A DNA stretch of 64,000 bases from assembly GCF_900109775.1 (NCBI RefSeq), contig NZ_FOAX01000002.1, positions 868,001-932,000 of the forward strand, written 5' to 3'. The first letter of the stretch is position 1. The number at the start of each line of letters is the position of its first letter. The translations under genes and the position numbers were made by a program. Below the pieces are notes generated by a model. The model saw nothing but the letters and a program-made list of their open reading frames with translations. It searched no databases and was not told the origin of the DNA. Positions 49,852 through 58,128 of the stretch are shown here, piece by piece. The DNA comes from Pseudoxanthomonas sp. GM95 (GTDB lineage Bacteria; Pseudomonadota; Gammaproteobacteria; Xanthomonadales; Xanthomonadaceae).

Positions 49852-51750
49852 TCAGCTGAAAACCGCGGCCAGCGCTTCGCGCAGCTTGGCCGTGGTGACC
49901 GGCTTGACCAGGTGGAAATCGAAGCCGGCTTCGGCAGTCTGTTCGCGATCCTCCTGAGCGCCCCAGCCGGTCAACGCGATGATGCGGATCGCCTCGCCAC
50001 CGGGCAGAGCGCGCAGCTGGCGGCAGACTTCGTGCCCGTCCATGCCTGGCATGCCGATGTCGCTGAAGACCACGTCGGGCCGGTCGTCGTGGACGGCCTG
50101 CAGGCCATCGGGGCCGCTGTAGCGCGTGTTGATCCGATGGCCCAGCAGCTCCAGCACCATCGAGATCGAATCGGCCGCATCCACGTTGTCGTCGATGACC
50201 AGGATGCTGTGCCCGGTCGTCGCGGCCTGCGGCATATCGCCTGCGGATTTGCTCGCAGGCGCAGGCGCTGCGTGGTGTTCGATTGGCAGGGTGATGCTGA
50301 ACGTGCTGCCCTGGCCGATGCCGGCGCTGTCAGCGCCGATCTGGCCGCCATGCAGGTCCACCAGTTCACGTGCCAGTGCCACACCCACGCCGAGCCCGCC
50401 GAAAGAGGCGTGGCGATCGCTGTCCACCTGGGCGAACAGTTCGAAGATGTGATCCAGCTGCGCCGGCTCGATGCCGATGCCTTCGTCGCGCACGCTGATG
50501 CTGGCCTGGTCGCCATCCTGGTGAAGTTCCAGCCGCACGTGGCCATCGGCATCGCTGAACTTGGCGGCGTTGCTGAGCAGGTTGCCCAGCGCCTGGGTGA
50601 TGCGCACGGCATCGACCTGCGCCCACACCGCGTGGGCGGGCGTCACGCAGGCCAACGTCAGGCGTTGTTCCAGGTAATAGGGCTGGAAGGCCTCGGCCGC
50701 CTGCGCCACCAGCTGGGCCAGGTTGGTCCGCTCCGGGCGCAGCGTCACCTTGCCCAGGTTGATGCGATTGAGGTCCAGCAGGTCGTCCAGCAGCTGGGTC
50801 ATCTGGCCGATCTGGCGCTCCATCATCGGCGTGGCTGGATGCATGGCCATGCCGTGGCTGCCCAGTTTGATGGCCTGCATGCCGCTGGTGATGGTCGCCA
50901 GCGGGTTGCGGAGTTCATGCGCGAGCATGGCGATGAACTCGGTCTTGCGCCGGCCATCGGCGCGCAACGCGTCCTCGGCCAGCTTGCGCTGGGTGATGTC
51001 GGTGAACAGGATGCCGACCTGGTTCAGCGCTGCATCGCCCAGCGGGAAGGCGTAGACGTCGTAGTAGAAGCCCAGCTCGGCCGCGCCATTCTCGAAACGC
51101 TCGGCCACGCGCGTGCGCGCGATCCGGCCGTAAGTATCGAACCAGTGCTGCTCGTGGTCCGGCGCGATCTCGCGCATCCGCCGTCCGATGCCATCGTGGA
51201 TGCCGGTGACCTGCGCGAAGGCGGTGTTGATCTCCAGGAAGCGGTAGTCGCTGGCCTGGCCGTCGGCGTCGAACAACAGCTCGATCACGCAGAAGCCCGA
51301 GTTGATGCTGTCGAACAGCAGCCGATACTTGTTGGCGGCCTCCTGCGCACGCTGGCGCAGCGTGTTGCGATGGGTGACATCGTCGATCACGCCCAGCAGC
51401 GCACTGGGCTTGCCCTGCGCGTCGCGCGTGCAGACGCGAGCGCGATCGCGCAGCCAGCGCTCGCCGCCATCGGGCAGGCGGATCCGGTATTCGCTGTCCA
51501 TCGGCGTCCCGTCGGCCACCAGTTGCGCGTATTCGCTGCGGGCGCCGGCCAGGTCATCGGGGCGCACCGCCCGCCACCAGTCCGCGGTGTCGTGGCCGTC
51601 CAGGCCCAGGAGCTGGCGCAGTTCGGGATCGTCCGGCGCACGGCGCTGGTCGGCCGGCGTCGCGTCGGCCTGGTACAGCGCGCCGTTGGGGCGCAGCGCA
51701 TCCAAGCTGGGTGCGGCTGGCGCGAGCGCGCCCGGCGATGTGTCCTGCAT
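49852..51750 (-). CDS. Soluble PAS-PAS hybrid histidine kinase with C-terminal receiver
   Basis: The 632-residue protein has two PAS domains (about 30-130 and 142-255) and a HisKA domain with phospho-acceptor His278 in AMLAHELRNPLATI. An HATPase follows (LLSNAAKFSDADG, VRDEGIGIEPAQ, FGGLGVGVALARELVDLHGG), then a receiver (about 512-632) with IDDN, Asp564 in VFSDIGMPGMDG and Lys616 in LVKP. There are no membrane helices, so it senses a cytoplasmic or diffusible signal. No output regulator is adjacent, and phosphotransfer may stop at the receiver. ATG 51750 was chosen; an ATG at 51801 is possible. Confidence 0.88.
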   Translation of the reverse strand: MQDTSPGALAPAAPSLDALRPNGALYQADATPADQRRAPDDPELRQLLGLDGHDTADWWRAVRPDDLAGARSEYAQLVADGTPMDSEYRIRLPDGGERWLRDRARVCTRDAQGKPSALLGVIDDVTHRNTLRQRAQEAANKYRLLFDSINSGFCVIELLFDADGQASDYRFLEINTAFAQVTGIHDGIGRRMREIAPDHEQHWFDTYGRIARTRVAERFENGAAELGFYYDVYAFPLGDAALNQVGILFTDITQRKLAEDALRADGRRKTEFIAMLAHELRNPLATITSGMQAIKLGSHGMAMHPATPMMERQIGQMTQLLDDLLDLNRINLGKVTLRPERTNLAQLVAQAAEAFQPYYLEQRLTLACVTPAHAVWAQVDAVRITQALGNLLSNAAKFSDADGHVRLELHQDGDQASISVRDEGIGIEPAQLDHIFELFAQVDSDRHASFGGLGVGVALARELVDLHGGQIGADSAGIGQGSTFSITLPIEHHAAPAPASKSAGDMPQAATTGHSILVIDDNVDAADSISMVLELLGHRINTRYSGPDGLQAVHDDRPDVVFSDIGMPGMDGHEVCRQLRALPGGEAIRIIALTGWGAQEDREQTAEAGFDFHLVKPVTTAKLREALAAVFS

Positions 51751-51897
51751 GTTGGCGTTCCCCGGCAATCGCGGAGCAGGGTAGCCGGGCAATGCCGTCA
51801 TGGCCGTGAACGCAGCGGGCCGCCGAGGGGCGCAACAGCGATGCCAGGCCGAAGCCGCTTCTGTACCCTTGCACGCCCCCACGCTGACCGATCCACC

Positions 51898-52173
51898 ATG
51901 CCTGCACCGCGTCCCCGCTTCACCTATCGCCTGGCCTTCCGGCCGGTCGACGAGCAGATGTCCTCGGCCGAGCTGGCCAGCACGGTGATGCGCGTGCTGC
52001 TGTCGCTTGGCACGGCGGAGCAGGGTGTGTCGATCGTGAGCGTGGAGCGCCCGCCCAAGCAGGACGGCAATGGCCTGTACCTGGTTGCGACCGCGTCGGG
52101 CCCCGAACACTGGTACCTGGACCAGGACGACTACTTGCTCAGCGAAGGGCTGCGCGGCGAACTGGAACTCTGA
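51898..52173 (+). CDS. Small hypothetical protein (91 residues)
   Basis: The protein starts MPAPRPRFTYRLAFRPVDEQMSS and continues with an alternating helix-strand pattern (STVMRVLLSLGTAEQGVSIVSVERP, GLYLVATASGPEHWYLDQDDYLLSEGLRGELEL), suggesting a compact alpha-beta fold. No family is recognised. It is divergent from the hybrid kinase gene and ends 9 bp before the convergent stop of the GlxA-type regulator gene. The frame is open for more than 2 kb upstream, antisense to the kinase, but only this part is likely to be coding. Confidence 0.5.
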   Translation: MPAPRPRFTYRLAFRPVDEQMSSAELASTVMRVLLSLGTAEQGVSIVSVERPPKQDGNGLYLVATASGPEHWYLDQDDYLLSEGLRGELEL

Positions 52174-52182
52174 GTTTCCGGG

Positions 52183-53172
52183 TCAGGGCAGCGCGGCGGC
52201 GCGCAGCGCACGCGGGCGCTGGCCGAGTTCGCGCTGCACCAGCCGGGCCAGATGGGCGCGGCTGCTGAAGCCGCATTCCAGCGCGATCGCCTGCAGGTCC
52301 AGCGCCGAGTGCTGCAGCAGCCAGCGCGCCCGTTCCAGCCGCAGCGTCTGCCGGTATTGCGCCGGGGTCAGGCCGATGTCCTGGCGGAAGCGTCGCTCCA
52401 GCTGGCGCTGGCCGATGCCCAGCGAGGCGCAGGCCTCGCCGATGGCGACGGGCCGCTGCAGCTGCTGTTCCAGCAACAGCATCGCCTTGTGCACCAGCAC
52501 GTCGCGGGCGTGGACCGAGACGACCGCCTCGGGCTGCAGCGCCTTGGACGGTAGCGGCTGTTCCTCGATCAGGATGCGTAGTGCCTTGACGGCCAATGCG
52601 CGGCCCAGCGCCTGCTCGATCATGTGCGCGGCCAGGTGCACGACGCTGGTGCCGCCGGCGCAGGTCAGGCGGTCGCGATCAACCACGAACATCTGGCTGG
52701 AGACCACGGGCTGCTCGGGGAACGCGGCTTGGAATTCATCGCGATGGAACCAGCTGACGCAGGCCAGATGGCCGCGCAGCAGGCCCAGCCGCGCCAGCAC
52801 GAACGAGCCGGTGCACAGCCCGACCAGCTTCACCTGCCGCGCCGCGGCGTCCTTGAGAAAGCGGCTGGCCTGCGCGGACAGCCGCTGGCCGCCATGCAGC
52901 ACGCCGCCAACCACCACCACGTAGTCGTAGCGCTCGGCGGAGGCGAAGTCGCTGCGCGTGCCGACCCGGATGCCGCAACTGGAAGTGATCGCCTCGCCAC
53001 CGCTGGCGGCCATCACGTCCCACTGGCACTGGAGCTGGCGGCTGCGGTCGCCTTCGTCGGCGGCCAGGCGCAGTGCATCGATGAATCCGGCGAAGGCGGT
53101 CAGGGTGAAGTTTGGCATCAGCACGATGCCAACCCGCAGCTTCACCGAGTGGTGTGAGGACGTGGCGCGCAT
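52183..53172 (-). CDS. GlxA-type transcriptional regulator (DJ-1/PfpI domain plus AraC helix-turn-helix)
   Basis: The 329-residue protein has an N-terminal DJ-1/PfpI-like amidotransferase domain (about 10-195), with LVGLCTGSFVLARLGLLRG at the Cys-elbow position. Its C-terminal AraC DNA-binding domain (about 225-320) contains IGEACASLGIGQRQLERRFRQDIGLTPAQYRQTLRLERARWLL and ALECGFSSRAHLARLVQRELGQRP. Relatives respond to amino acids or quaternary amines such as choline. It is 7 bp downstream of an EamA transporter gene and may control it. ATG 53172 avoids overlapping that gene. Confidence 0.9.
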   Translation of the reverse strand: MRATSSHHSVKLRVGIVLMPNFTLTAFAGFIDALRLAADEGDRSRQLQCQWDVMAASGGEAITSSCGIRVGTRSDFASAERYDYVVVVGGVLHGGQRLSAQASRFLKDAAARQVKLVGLCTGSFVLARLGLLRGHLACVSWFHRDEFQAAFPEQPVVSSQMFVVDRDRLTCAGGTSVVHLAAHMIEQALGRALAVKALRILIEEQPLPSKALQPEAVVSVHARDVLVHKAMLLLEQQLQRPVAIGEACASLGIGQRQLERRFRQDIGLTPAQYRQTLRLERARWLLQHSALDLQAIALECGFSSRAHLARLVQRELGQRPRALRAAALP

Positions 53173-53179
53173 CGCGCCA

Positions 53180-54154
53180 TCATGGGCGCGCCGGCTGCGG
53201 CTGACCATCGGCGTCGATCCCAACCGGCACGGCCGGATGGCGATGCACCCAGACCGAGGCCAGCACGGCGCTGCCGATCAGCAGCATTGCCGTGGACTCG
53301 GTGCCGGTCGGCCCGCGCCATTCCCAGAGGAAGGCGTAGAGCAGGGCAAACAGGGTTTCGAACAGGATCATCGAGCCGACCAGGGTCAGCGGTAGCAGGC
53401 GGCTGGCGCGGTTCCAGAACGCGTTGCCCAGGACCGAGGACAGCAGCGCGATGCCGCATGACACCGCGGCGAACAGCAGCCACGCCGGCGCCTCGTGCGT
53501 GCCGGCTTGCTGGCCGAAAAACGCCGGCACCACCAGCAGCAATGACAGCGTGCCGGTGACCACGCCGGTCAGCAGGTTCCAGTCGTGTTCGGACACCTGC
53601 GGCAGGCGGGCGAGCCAGCGGCTGTTGATCAGCGCATACAGCGTCCAGCTGCCCAGCGCGCCCAGCGCACAGGCAAAGCCCAGGGCGGACGACGGCCGGC
53701 CGTGGCGGGCGCTGGCCAGCGTGTCCCAACCCACGCAAGCGATGCCGGCGATGCCCAGCAGCAGTGGCCAGGTTAGCTTGCGCAGTGGCAGTGCACCGGC
53801 GTCACGGCTGCCGCACACCGTGATCACCACGGGCAGGAAGCCGATCACCAGCGAGGTCATCGCGATGCCGCCCCGCTGCACCGCGCTGGCCAGCAGCACG
53901 TAGTAGACGATGTTGCCGGTCAGTCCCAGCACCAGCAGCGCCCGCCATTCGCGCGCGCCCAGGACCGCGCGCAGGCGTGGCCAGCGCGGCGCCAGCAGCA
54001 CGGCTGCGATCACGCCGAAGGCGACATAGCGGCCGGCGGCCAGTTGCAGCGGCGTGAACGCGCCGGCCAGTTCCGGAGTCAGGAACACCAGGCCCCACAG
54101 CGCGCCAGCGGCGATGCCGGCCGAGATCCCCGGCCATAGACGATTGCGATCCAC
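53180..54154 (-). CDS. EamA/DMT-superfamily membrane exporter
   Basis: The 324-residue protein has about ten hydrophobic segments in two EamA repeats (about 10-145 and 155-300), as in drug/metabolite transporters such as RhaT- or YdcZ-like exporters. The first includes GALWGLVFLTPELAGAFTPLQLAAGRY and the second LLTGVVTGTLSLLLVVPAFF. The substrate, perhaps an amino acid or related metabolite, is inferred only from the GlxA-type regulator encoded 7 bp downstream on the same strand. Confidence 0.9.
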   Translation of the reverse strand: MDRNRLWPGISAGIAAGALWGLVFLTPELAGAFTPLQLAAGRYVAFGVIAAVLLAPRWPRLRAVLGAREWRALLVLGLTGNIVYYVLLASAVQRGGIAMTSLVIGFLPVVITVCGSRDAGALPLRKLTWPLLLGIAGIACVGWDTLASARHGRPSSALGFACALGALGSWTLYALINSRWLARLPQVSEHDWNLLTGVVTGTLSLLLVVPAFFGQQAGTHEAPAWLLFAAVSCGIALLSSVLGNAFWNRASRLLPLTLVGSMILFETLFALLYAFLWEWRGPTGTESTAMLLIGSAVLASVWVHRHPAVPVGIDADGQPQPARP

Positions 54155-54308
54155 GACGACAGCTCCAGCCTTCAGGCCTGCGGGTGATGGGGAAGATTGT
54201 CACCCTGCGCAAGTTTGAGGAGCGCATCGATTACGTCATGAAACGACGTTTTTGCGACATGGTGCCTTTGCCCGATTCAAGCGCATCAGGCCAGCGACAA
54301 CGCCGCGC

Positions 54309-56384
54309 TCAGAACGCCAGCTTGAAGCGCGCTTCCAGCCGGCGCGGCTCGCCGATCATCACACGCGAGGTGCCATCGGCGAATGGGTAGTAATCGCGAT
54401 CGAACACATTGCGCAGACCCACATCCAGCGACGCATCGTGCGCGCCCCAGGCCCAGCGCGTGCCGGCGGAGAGATCAGCGACGACGTACGAAGGCAGGGT
54501 GAAGCTGTTGTCCTCATCGCCCTGGCGCTTGCCGGCATAACGCACGCCCGCGCCGAACTGCCAGCGCAGCGGACCGGTCTGCCACGTGGGCTTGGCGAAC
54601 AGCGACAGCGAGGCCTGGTGGCGGGCGACGTTGGGCAGGGTGTTGCCGACGGTATCGCCCAAGTCGTCGGTGATCTCCGCATCGGTGTAGGCGTAGGCGC
54701 CGACCACGCGCAGTGCGTCGGTGAGCTGGCCGGCGACATCCAGCTCGACGCCGCGCGCGCGGGCCTCGCCGATGGCGCGCGCGGTGTCGTCATCTAGGCT
54801 GATCACGATGTTGCGCTTGGTGGTCTGGTACAGCGCGGCGGTCGCGGTGAGGCGATTGCCCAGGTCGAGCTTGGCGCCGAGTTCGTGGACCACGCCTTCT
54901 TCCGGATCGAACGCGCCCTGGGTCGGGTCGCTGGCCAGGTTGGGCGTGAACGAGGTCGCGTAGTTGGCATACAGCGAGACAGTGCCGCTGAGCTTGTAGA
55001 CCACGCCCAGGCGCGGCAGCACCTTGTGATCGTCCAGGTCCTGGGTGATCGCGTAGTCGGTGCCCACGCCTTCCCGTTGCTTGTACTGCTGGTAGCGCGC
55101 GGCGCCCGAGACGATCCAGTGTTCGCCCAGCGAGATCGCGTCCTGCACGAACAGCGAGGTACTGGTCAGCGCGGCATTGGCGTTGACCGTTTCCGGATCG
55201 ATCGCCGTCGGCGCCGGCACGGCGCCGTAGACCGGATTCCATACATCGAAGCCGTTGACCCGCACGCGCGCGAGTTCGCCATCGGTGTGGTTGCGGGTGC
55301 TTTCGTGATCGATGCCGAGCAGCAGCTCGTGGCGCAGCCAGCCCTGGCCCAGGTGGCCGAGTGCATCGGCGACCACGTACTGGCTGCGATCGTCCACGCC
55401 GCGGCGGCCGTCGAAGCGCCGGCGCAGCAGGCCGGTGTCGGCGTTGTAGCCATCGGCGCGCACGCGCACGTCGTCGTACTGGTTGCGGCTGAAGGCATAG
55501 GTGGCGCGCAGCGTCCACGCATCGGACAGGCGATGGCGCACGCGCAGGTTGGCGTAGTCGGTCTGCCCTTCCATCTTCGAGTAGCGCTCGGTCAGCGGGC
55601 GTTCGCGCGGGATGGCCAGCGGCTTGCCATCGACGAAGATCGTGCCGTCGTCGAACGGCGTGTCGTAGCGGCCGTGCTCCAGCGCCAGCATCACCTCGGT
55701 ATCGGCATTGCGCCAGGCCAGCGACGGCGCCAGCAGCGAACGCCGCTGGGTGCCGAACGCACGCCAGTAATCCGTGTCGTCGTACGAGGCGATGGTGCGA
55801 TAGGAAAAGCCCGACTCGCCGATTGAGCCGGTATGGTCGATCACGCCGCCGCCACCACCCACATCGCTGGTGTCCAATTGCAAGCTGGTCTGGCGCCGGG
55901 CCAGCGGTTGCTTGCTGATCACGTTGATCACGCCGCCGGGTTCCTGGATGCCGTACAGCGTGGAGGCCGGGCCCTTGAGCACTTCGACCTGCTCGGTGGT
56001 GGCGCTGAAGTTGCGGTTCTGCATCGAACGCACGCCATCACGCAGGATCGAGCCGGTCGAGCTGTCGCCGAAGCCGCGCCGGATGAAGGCGTCCTGCGTG
56101 CCCGCGCGACTGGGTGCCAGCATGAGGCCGCTGACGTTGCTCACCGCATCGTCGAGCGTGCGCACGCGCTGGTCGTCCAGCATCGCCGCGGTCACGGTCT
56201 GGATCGACTGCGACACATCCAGCACCGCGGCATCGGTGCGCGTGGCCGTGCTGGCGCGTGGGGCGCTATAGGACGGCGCGCTGCCCAGCACCTGGATGCC
56301 GTCCAGGTCCTGCGTGGAGGGCGCGACCTGCGCGAAGAGTGGGGCAGGCACGAGGGCGAACAGGCAGAACGTGGCGCGACGCAT
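54309..56384 (-). CDS. TonB-dependent siderophore-type receptor
   Basis: The 691-residue protein has a signal peptide (about 1-18, LFA-QV), a TonB-box-like segment (DLDGIQVLGSAP), a plug domain (about 50-170: ETIQ-like SIQTVTAAMLDDQRVRTLDDAVSNVSGL, FIRRGFGDS, VEVLKGPASTLYGIQEPGGVINVISKQP), and a barrel ending LEARFKLAF. The GPASTLYG...GGVINVISK block is typical of ferric-siderophore receptors. A Fur-like box lies 133-151 bp upstream, so iron repression is likely. No siderophore genes are adjacent, so it probably takes up a foreign siderophore. Confidence 0.93.
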   Translation of the reverse strand: MRRATFCLFALVPAPLFAQVAPSTQDLDGIQVLGSAPSYSAPRASTATRTDAAVLDVSQSIQTVTAAMLDDQRVRTLDDAVSNVSGLMLAPSRAGTQDAFIRRGFGDSSTGSILRDGVRSMQNRNFSATTEQVEVLKGPASTLYGIQEPGGVINVISKQPLARRQTSLQLDTSDVGGGGGVIDHTGSIGESGFSYRTIASYDDTDYWRAFGTQRRSLLAPSLAWRNADTEVMLALEHGRYDTPFDDGTIFVDGKPLAIPRERPLTERYSKMEGQTDYANLRVRHRLSDAWTLRATYAFSRNQYDDVRVRADGYNADTGLLRRRFDGRRGVDDRSQYVVADALGHLGQGWLRHELLLGIDHESTRNHTDGELARVRVNGFDVWNPVYGAVPAPTAIDPETVNANAALTSTSLFVQDAISLGEHWIVSGAARYQQYKQREGVGTDYAITQDLDDHKVLPRLGVVYKLSGTVSLYANYATSFTPNLASDPTQGAFDPEEGVVHELGAKLDLGNRLTATAALYQTTKRNIVISLDDDTARAIGEARARGVELDVAGQLTDALRVVGAYAYTDAEITDDLGDTVGNTLPNVARHQASLSLFAKPTWQTGPLRWQFGAGVRYAGKRQGDEDNSFTLPSYVVADLSAGTRWAWGAHDASLDVGLRNVFDRDYYPFADGTSRVMIGEPRRLEARFKLAF

Positions 56385-56516
56385 GGGCTTCCTTCCGGGC
56401 AGTCGCTCCCCGTCAGCGGCCACGCAGCAGCGCGGCACTCTCCATGCACGACATCGTTGAATTGAACGGACTTCAGCGCACACCGGTGGGGGTCGGAGCG
56501 GCGCGCGGGCACCTTA

Positions 56517-56535
56517 GCAAACGAGAATCATTTTT
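56517..56535. promoter_or_regulatory. Fur-box candidate between the siderophore receptor and zntB-like genes
   Basis: GCAAACGAGAATCATTTTT matches 13 of 19 positions of the Fur consensus GATAATGATAATCATTATC, including the core AATCATT. It lies 133 bp before the receptor start in the 348-bp divergent gap 56385-56732, where it could repress the minus-strand gene. The rest of the gap has no other clear signal. Confidence 0.55.
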
Positions 56536-56732
56536 AATACCGAAAATGGCGCGCCCGGCACGCCTTGCCACATGACAAGCGCGTCACACGCGAGTCCCCG
56601 ACGCCGCAGTGCGCGCTCATCGTGATGCGCATCAACTCGTGGCGGCGGACATCGCAACGCCGCTGACGTCCCTGCAAGGGCGTCACGGGATTGGGCTACC
56701 CTTCGCGCTGCACGCCCGCCTTGAATCTGCCC

Positions 56733-57749
56733 ATGCAGCACGTCGATACCAGCTACGGTTCCAACGAGGATGGCCTGATCTGGGGCTATCGCCTGTCCCC
56801 GGACGCGCCGGCCGAGCCGATCACCACCGAGGCGGTGCGCGACTTCCTCGCTTCAGGCGATGCAAGCCGGCGGCAGGACTTCATCTGGCTGCATTTCTCG
56901 CTGGCCAACCAGGGCTCCAAGCGTTATCTGCGCGAGGTGCTGGACCTGCCCGATGCCTTCCACGATTCGCTGGCCAGTGCCGTCGGCTCCACCCGCGTGG
57001 AGCTGGACGATGGCGCGCTGGTGGCGGTGATCCATGACGTGCTGTTCGATTCCACTTTCGATGCGTCCGAGGTCGGCACCACCAGCCTGTGCATCGCCCC
57101 GCGCCTGGTGGTGAGCGCGCGCCTGCGGCCACTGCGCTCGGTCGACCGCCTGCGCGCGGCGGTGCGCAGCGGCCAGACCTTCCGTTCGCCGGTGGAACTG
57201 CTGGCGCACCTGCTGCGCGACCAGGCCAACGTGCTGGGCGACATCCTGCGCAAGTCCACGGTGCGCGTGGACCAGATCGAGGACCGGCTGCTGGCCAACC
57301 AGGTGCCGACCGACCGCAAGGAGCTGGGCGCGCTGCGCCGCTCGCTGGTGCGCCTGCAGCGCCTGCTGGCGCCGGAACCGACCGCGCTGTTCCGCCTGCT
57401 CAACCGGCCGCCGGCATGGATCAGCCGCGATGACGTGCTGGACCTGCAGCAGGCGGCCGAAGAGTTCTCCGCGGCGATCGGCGATTCCTCGGCGCTGGTC
57501 GAACGGGTCAAGCTGATCCAGGAAGAACTCGCCGCGCTGATCAACGAGAACACCAGCCGCACCCTGTTCGTGCTGACCGTGGTCACGGTGCTGGCGCTGC
57601 CGGTCAACCTGATCGCTGGCCTGTTCGGCATGAATGTCGGCGGCGTGCCGCTGACCCAGAGCGCGCACGGCTTTGCCATCGTGGTGACCGCGCTGGTGAT
57701 CCTGACCGCGCTGCTGGCCTATGTGTCCTTCCGCAGGCGCGGCGACTGA
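56733..57749 (+). CDS. CorA/ZntB-family divalent metal transporter
   Basis: The 338-residue protein has a long cytoplasmic alpha-beta N-terminal domain, a coiled helix region (about 160-270: LLRDQANVLGDILRKSTVRVDQIEDRLL), and two C-terminal membrane helices. The first helix is followed by the GMN motif (LFGMNVGGVP, residues 299-301), the pore signature of CorA. The overall layout and ISRDDV...QAAEEFSAAI segment resemble ZntB (zinc) more than the magnesium CorA. ATG 56733 lies just upstream of the conserved part; an ATG 42 bp further upstream is possible. Confidence 0.9.
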   Translation: MQHVDTSYGSNEDGLIWGYRLSPDAPAEPITTEAVRDFLASGDASRRQDFIWLHFSLANQGSKRYLREVLDLPDAFHDSLASAVGSTRVELDDGALVAVIHDVLFDSTFDASEVGTTSLCIAPRLVVSARLRPLRSVDRLRAAVRSGQTFRSPVELLAHLLRDQANVLGDILRKSTVRVDQIEDRLLANQVPTDRKELGALRRSLVRLQRLLAPEPTALFRLLNRPPAWISRDDVLDLQQAAEEFSAAIGDSSALVERVKLIQEELAALINENTSRTLFVLTVVTVLALPVNLIAGLFGMNVGGVPLTQSAHGFAIVVTALVILTALLAYVSFRRRGD

Positions 57750-57767
57750 ACATCGTCGCGTCGCGTT

Positions 57768-58052
57768 TCAGGCATCGCCGGGTGGGCTGTCGTCCGGATC
57801 GGGAAAGGTTCGGCGCAGGCCATGCGCGGCCAGGACCGGATCGAGCAGCCGCGCCAGCGCCATCGGTTCGCTGCAGGGAATCGTGATCGCCGGTCCGTGC
57901 GCATCGTGCATCACGATCACCGTGGCCGGCCGCTGACTGGGTCGCCAGGGCGGCGCCGAAAGCTCGGCGATGGCGTTCTCCAGCCAGGACAACAGTTCTT
58001 CACCCGTTACTGCCTTGCGCGCCGCACGCGCACGAATCACCACCACCGCCAC
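57768..58052 (-). CDS. Hypothetical protein (94 residues)
   Basis: The protein starts with GTG, has no signal peptide and is not recognised. It shows a helix LSWLENAIAELSAPP, a strand RPATVIVMHDAHGPAITIPC and a helix LARLLDPVLAAHGL, suggesting a small alpha-beta domain. It lies between the zntB-like gene and the propeller-GGDEF gene. Codon composition is coding-like, but a weak start lowers certainty. Confidence 0.45.
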   Translation of the reverse strand: MAVVVIRARAARKAVTGEELLSWLENAIAELSAPPWRPSQRPATVIVMHDAHGPAITIPCSEPMALARLLDPVLAAHGLRRTFPDPDDSPPGDA

Positions 58053-58128
58053 GTCCAGATTCCCCGATCTCCCCTTGCTGGGATCGATTACGAAGGCAGG
58101 GGCGATCCGGATGCAGCCTGGCGCCTGA

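Noticed and set aside
49912..52173. 753-codon plus-strand frame opposite the hybrid kinase
   Set aside because: Only the last 91 codons lie outside the kinase gene and look coding; the rest is a shadow.
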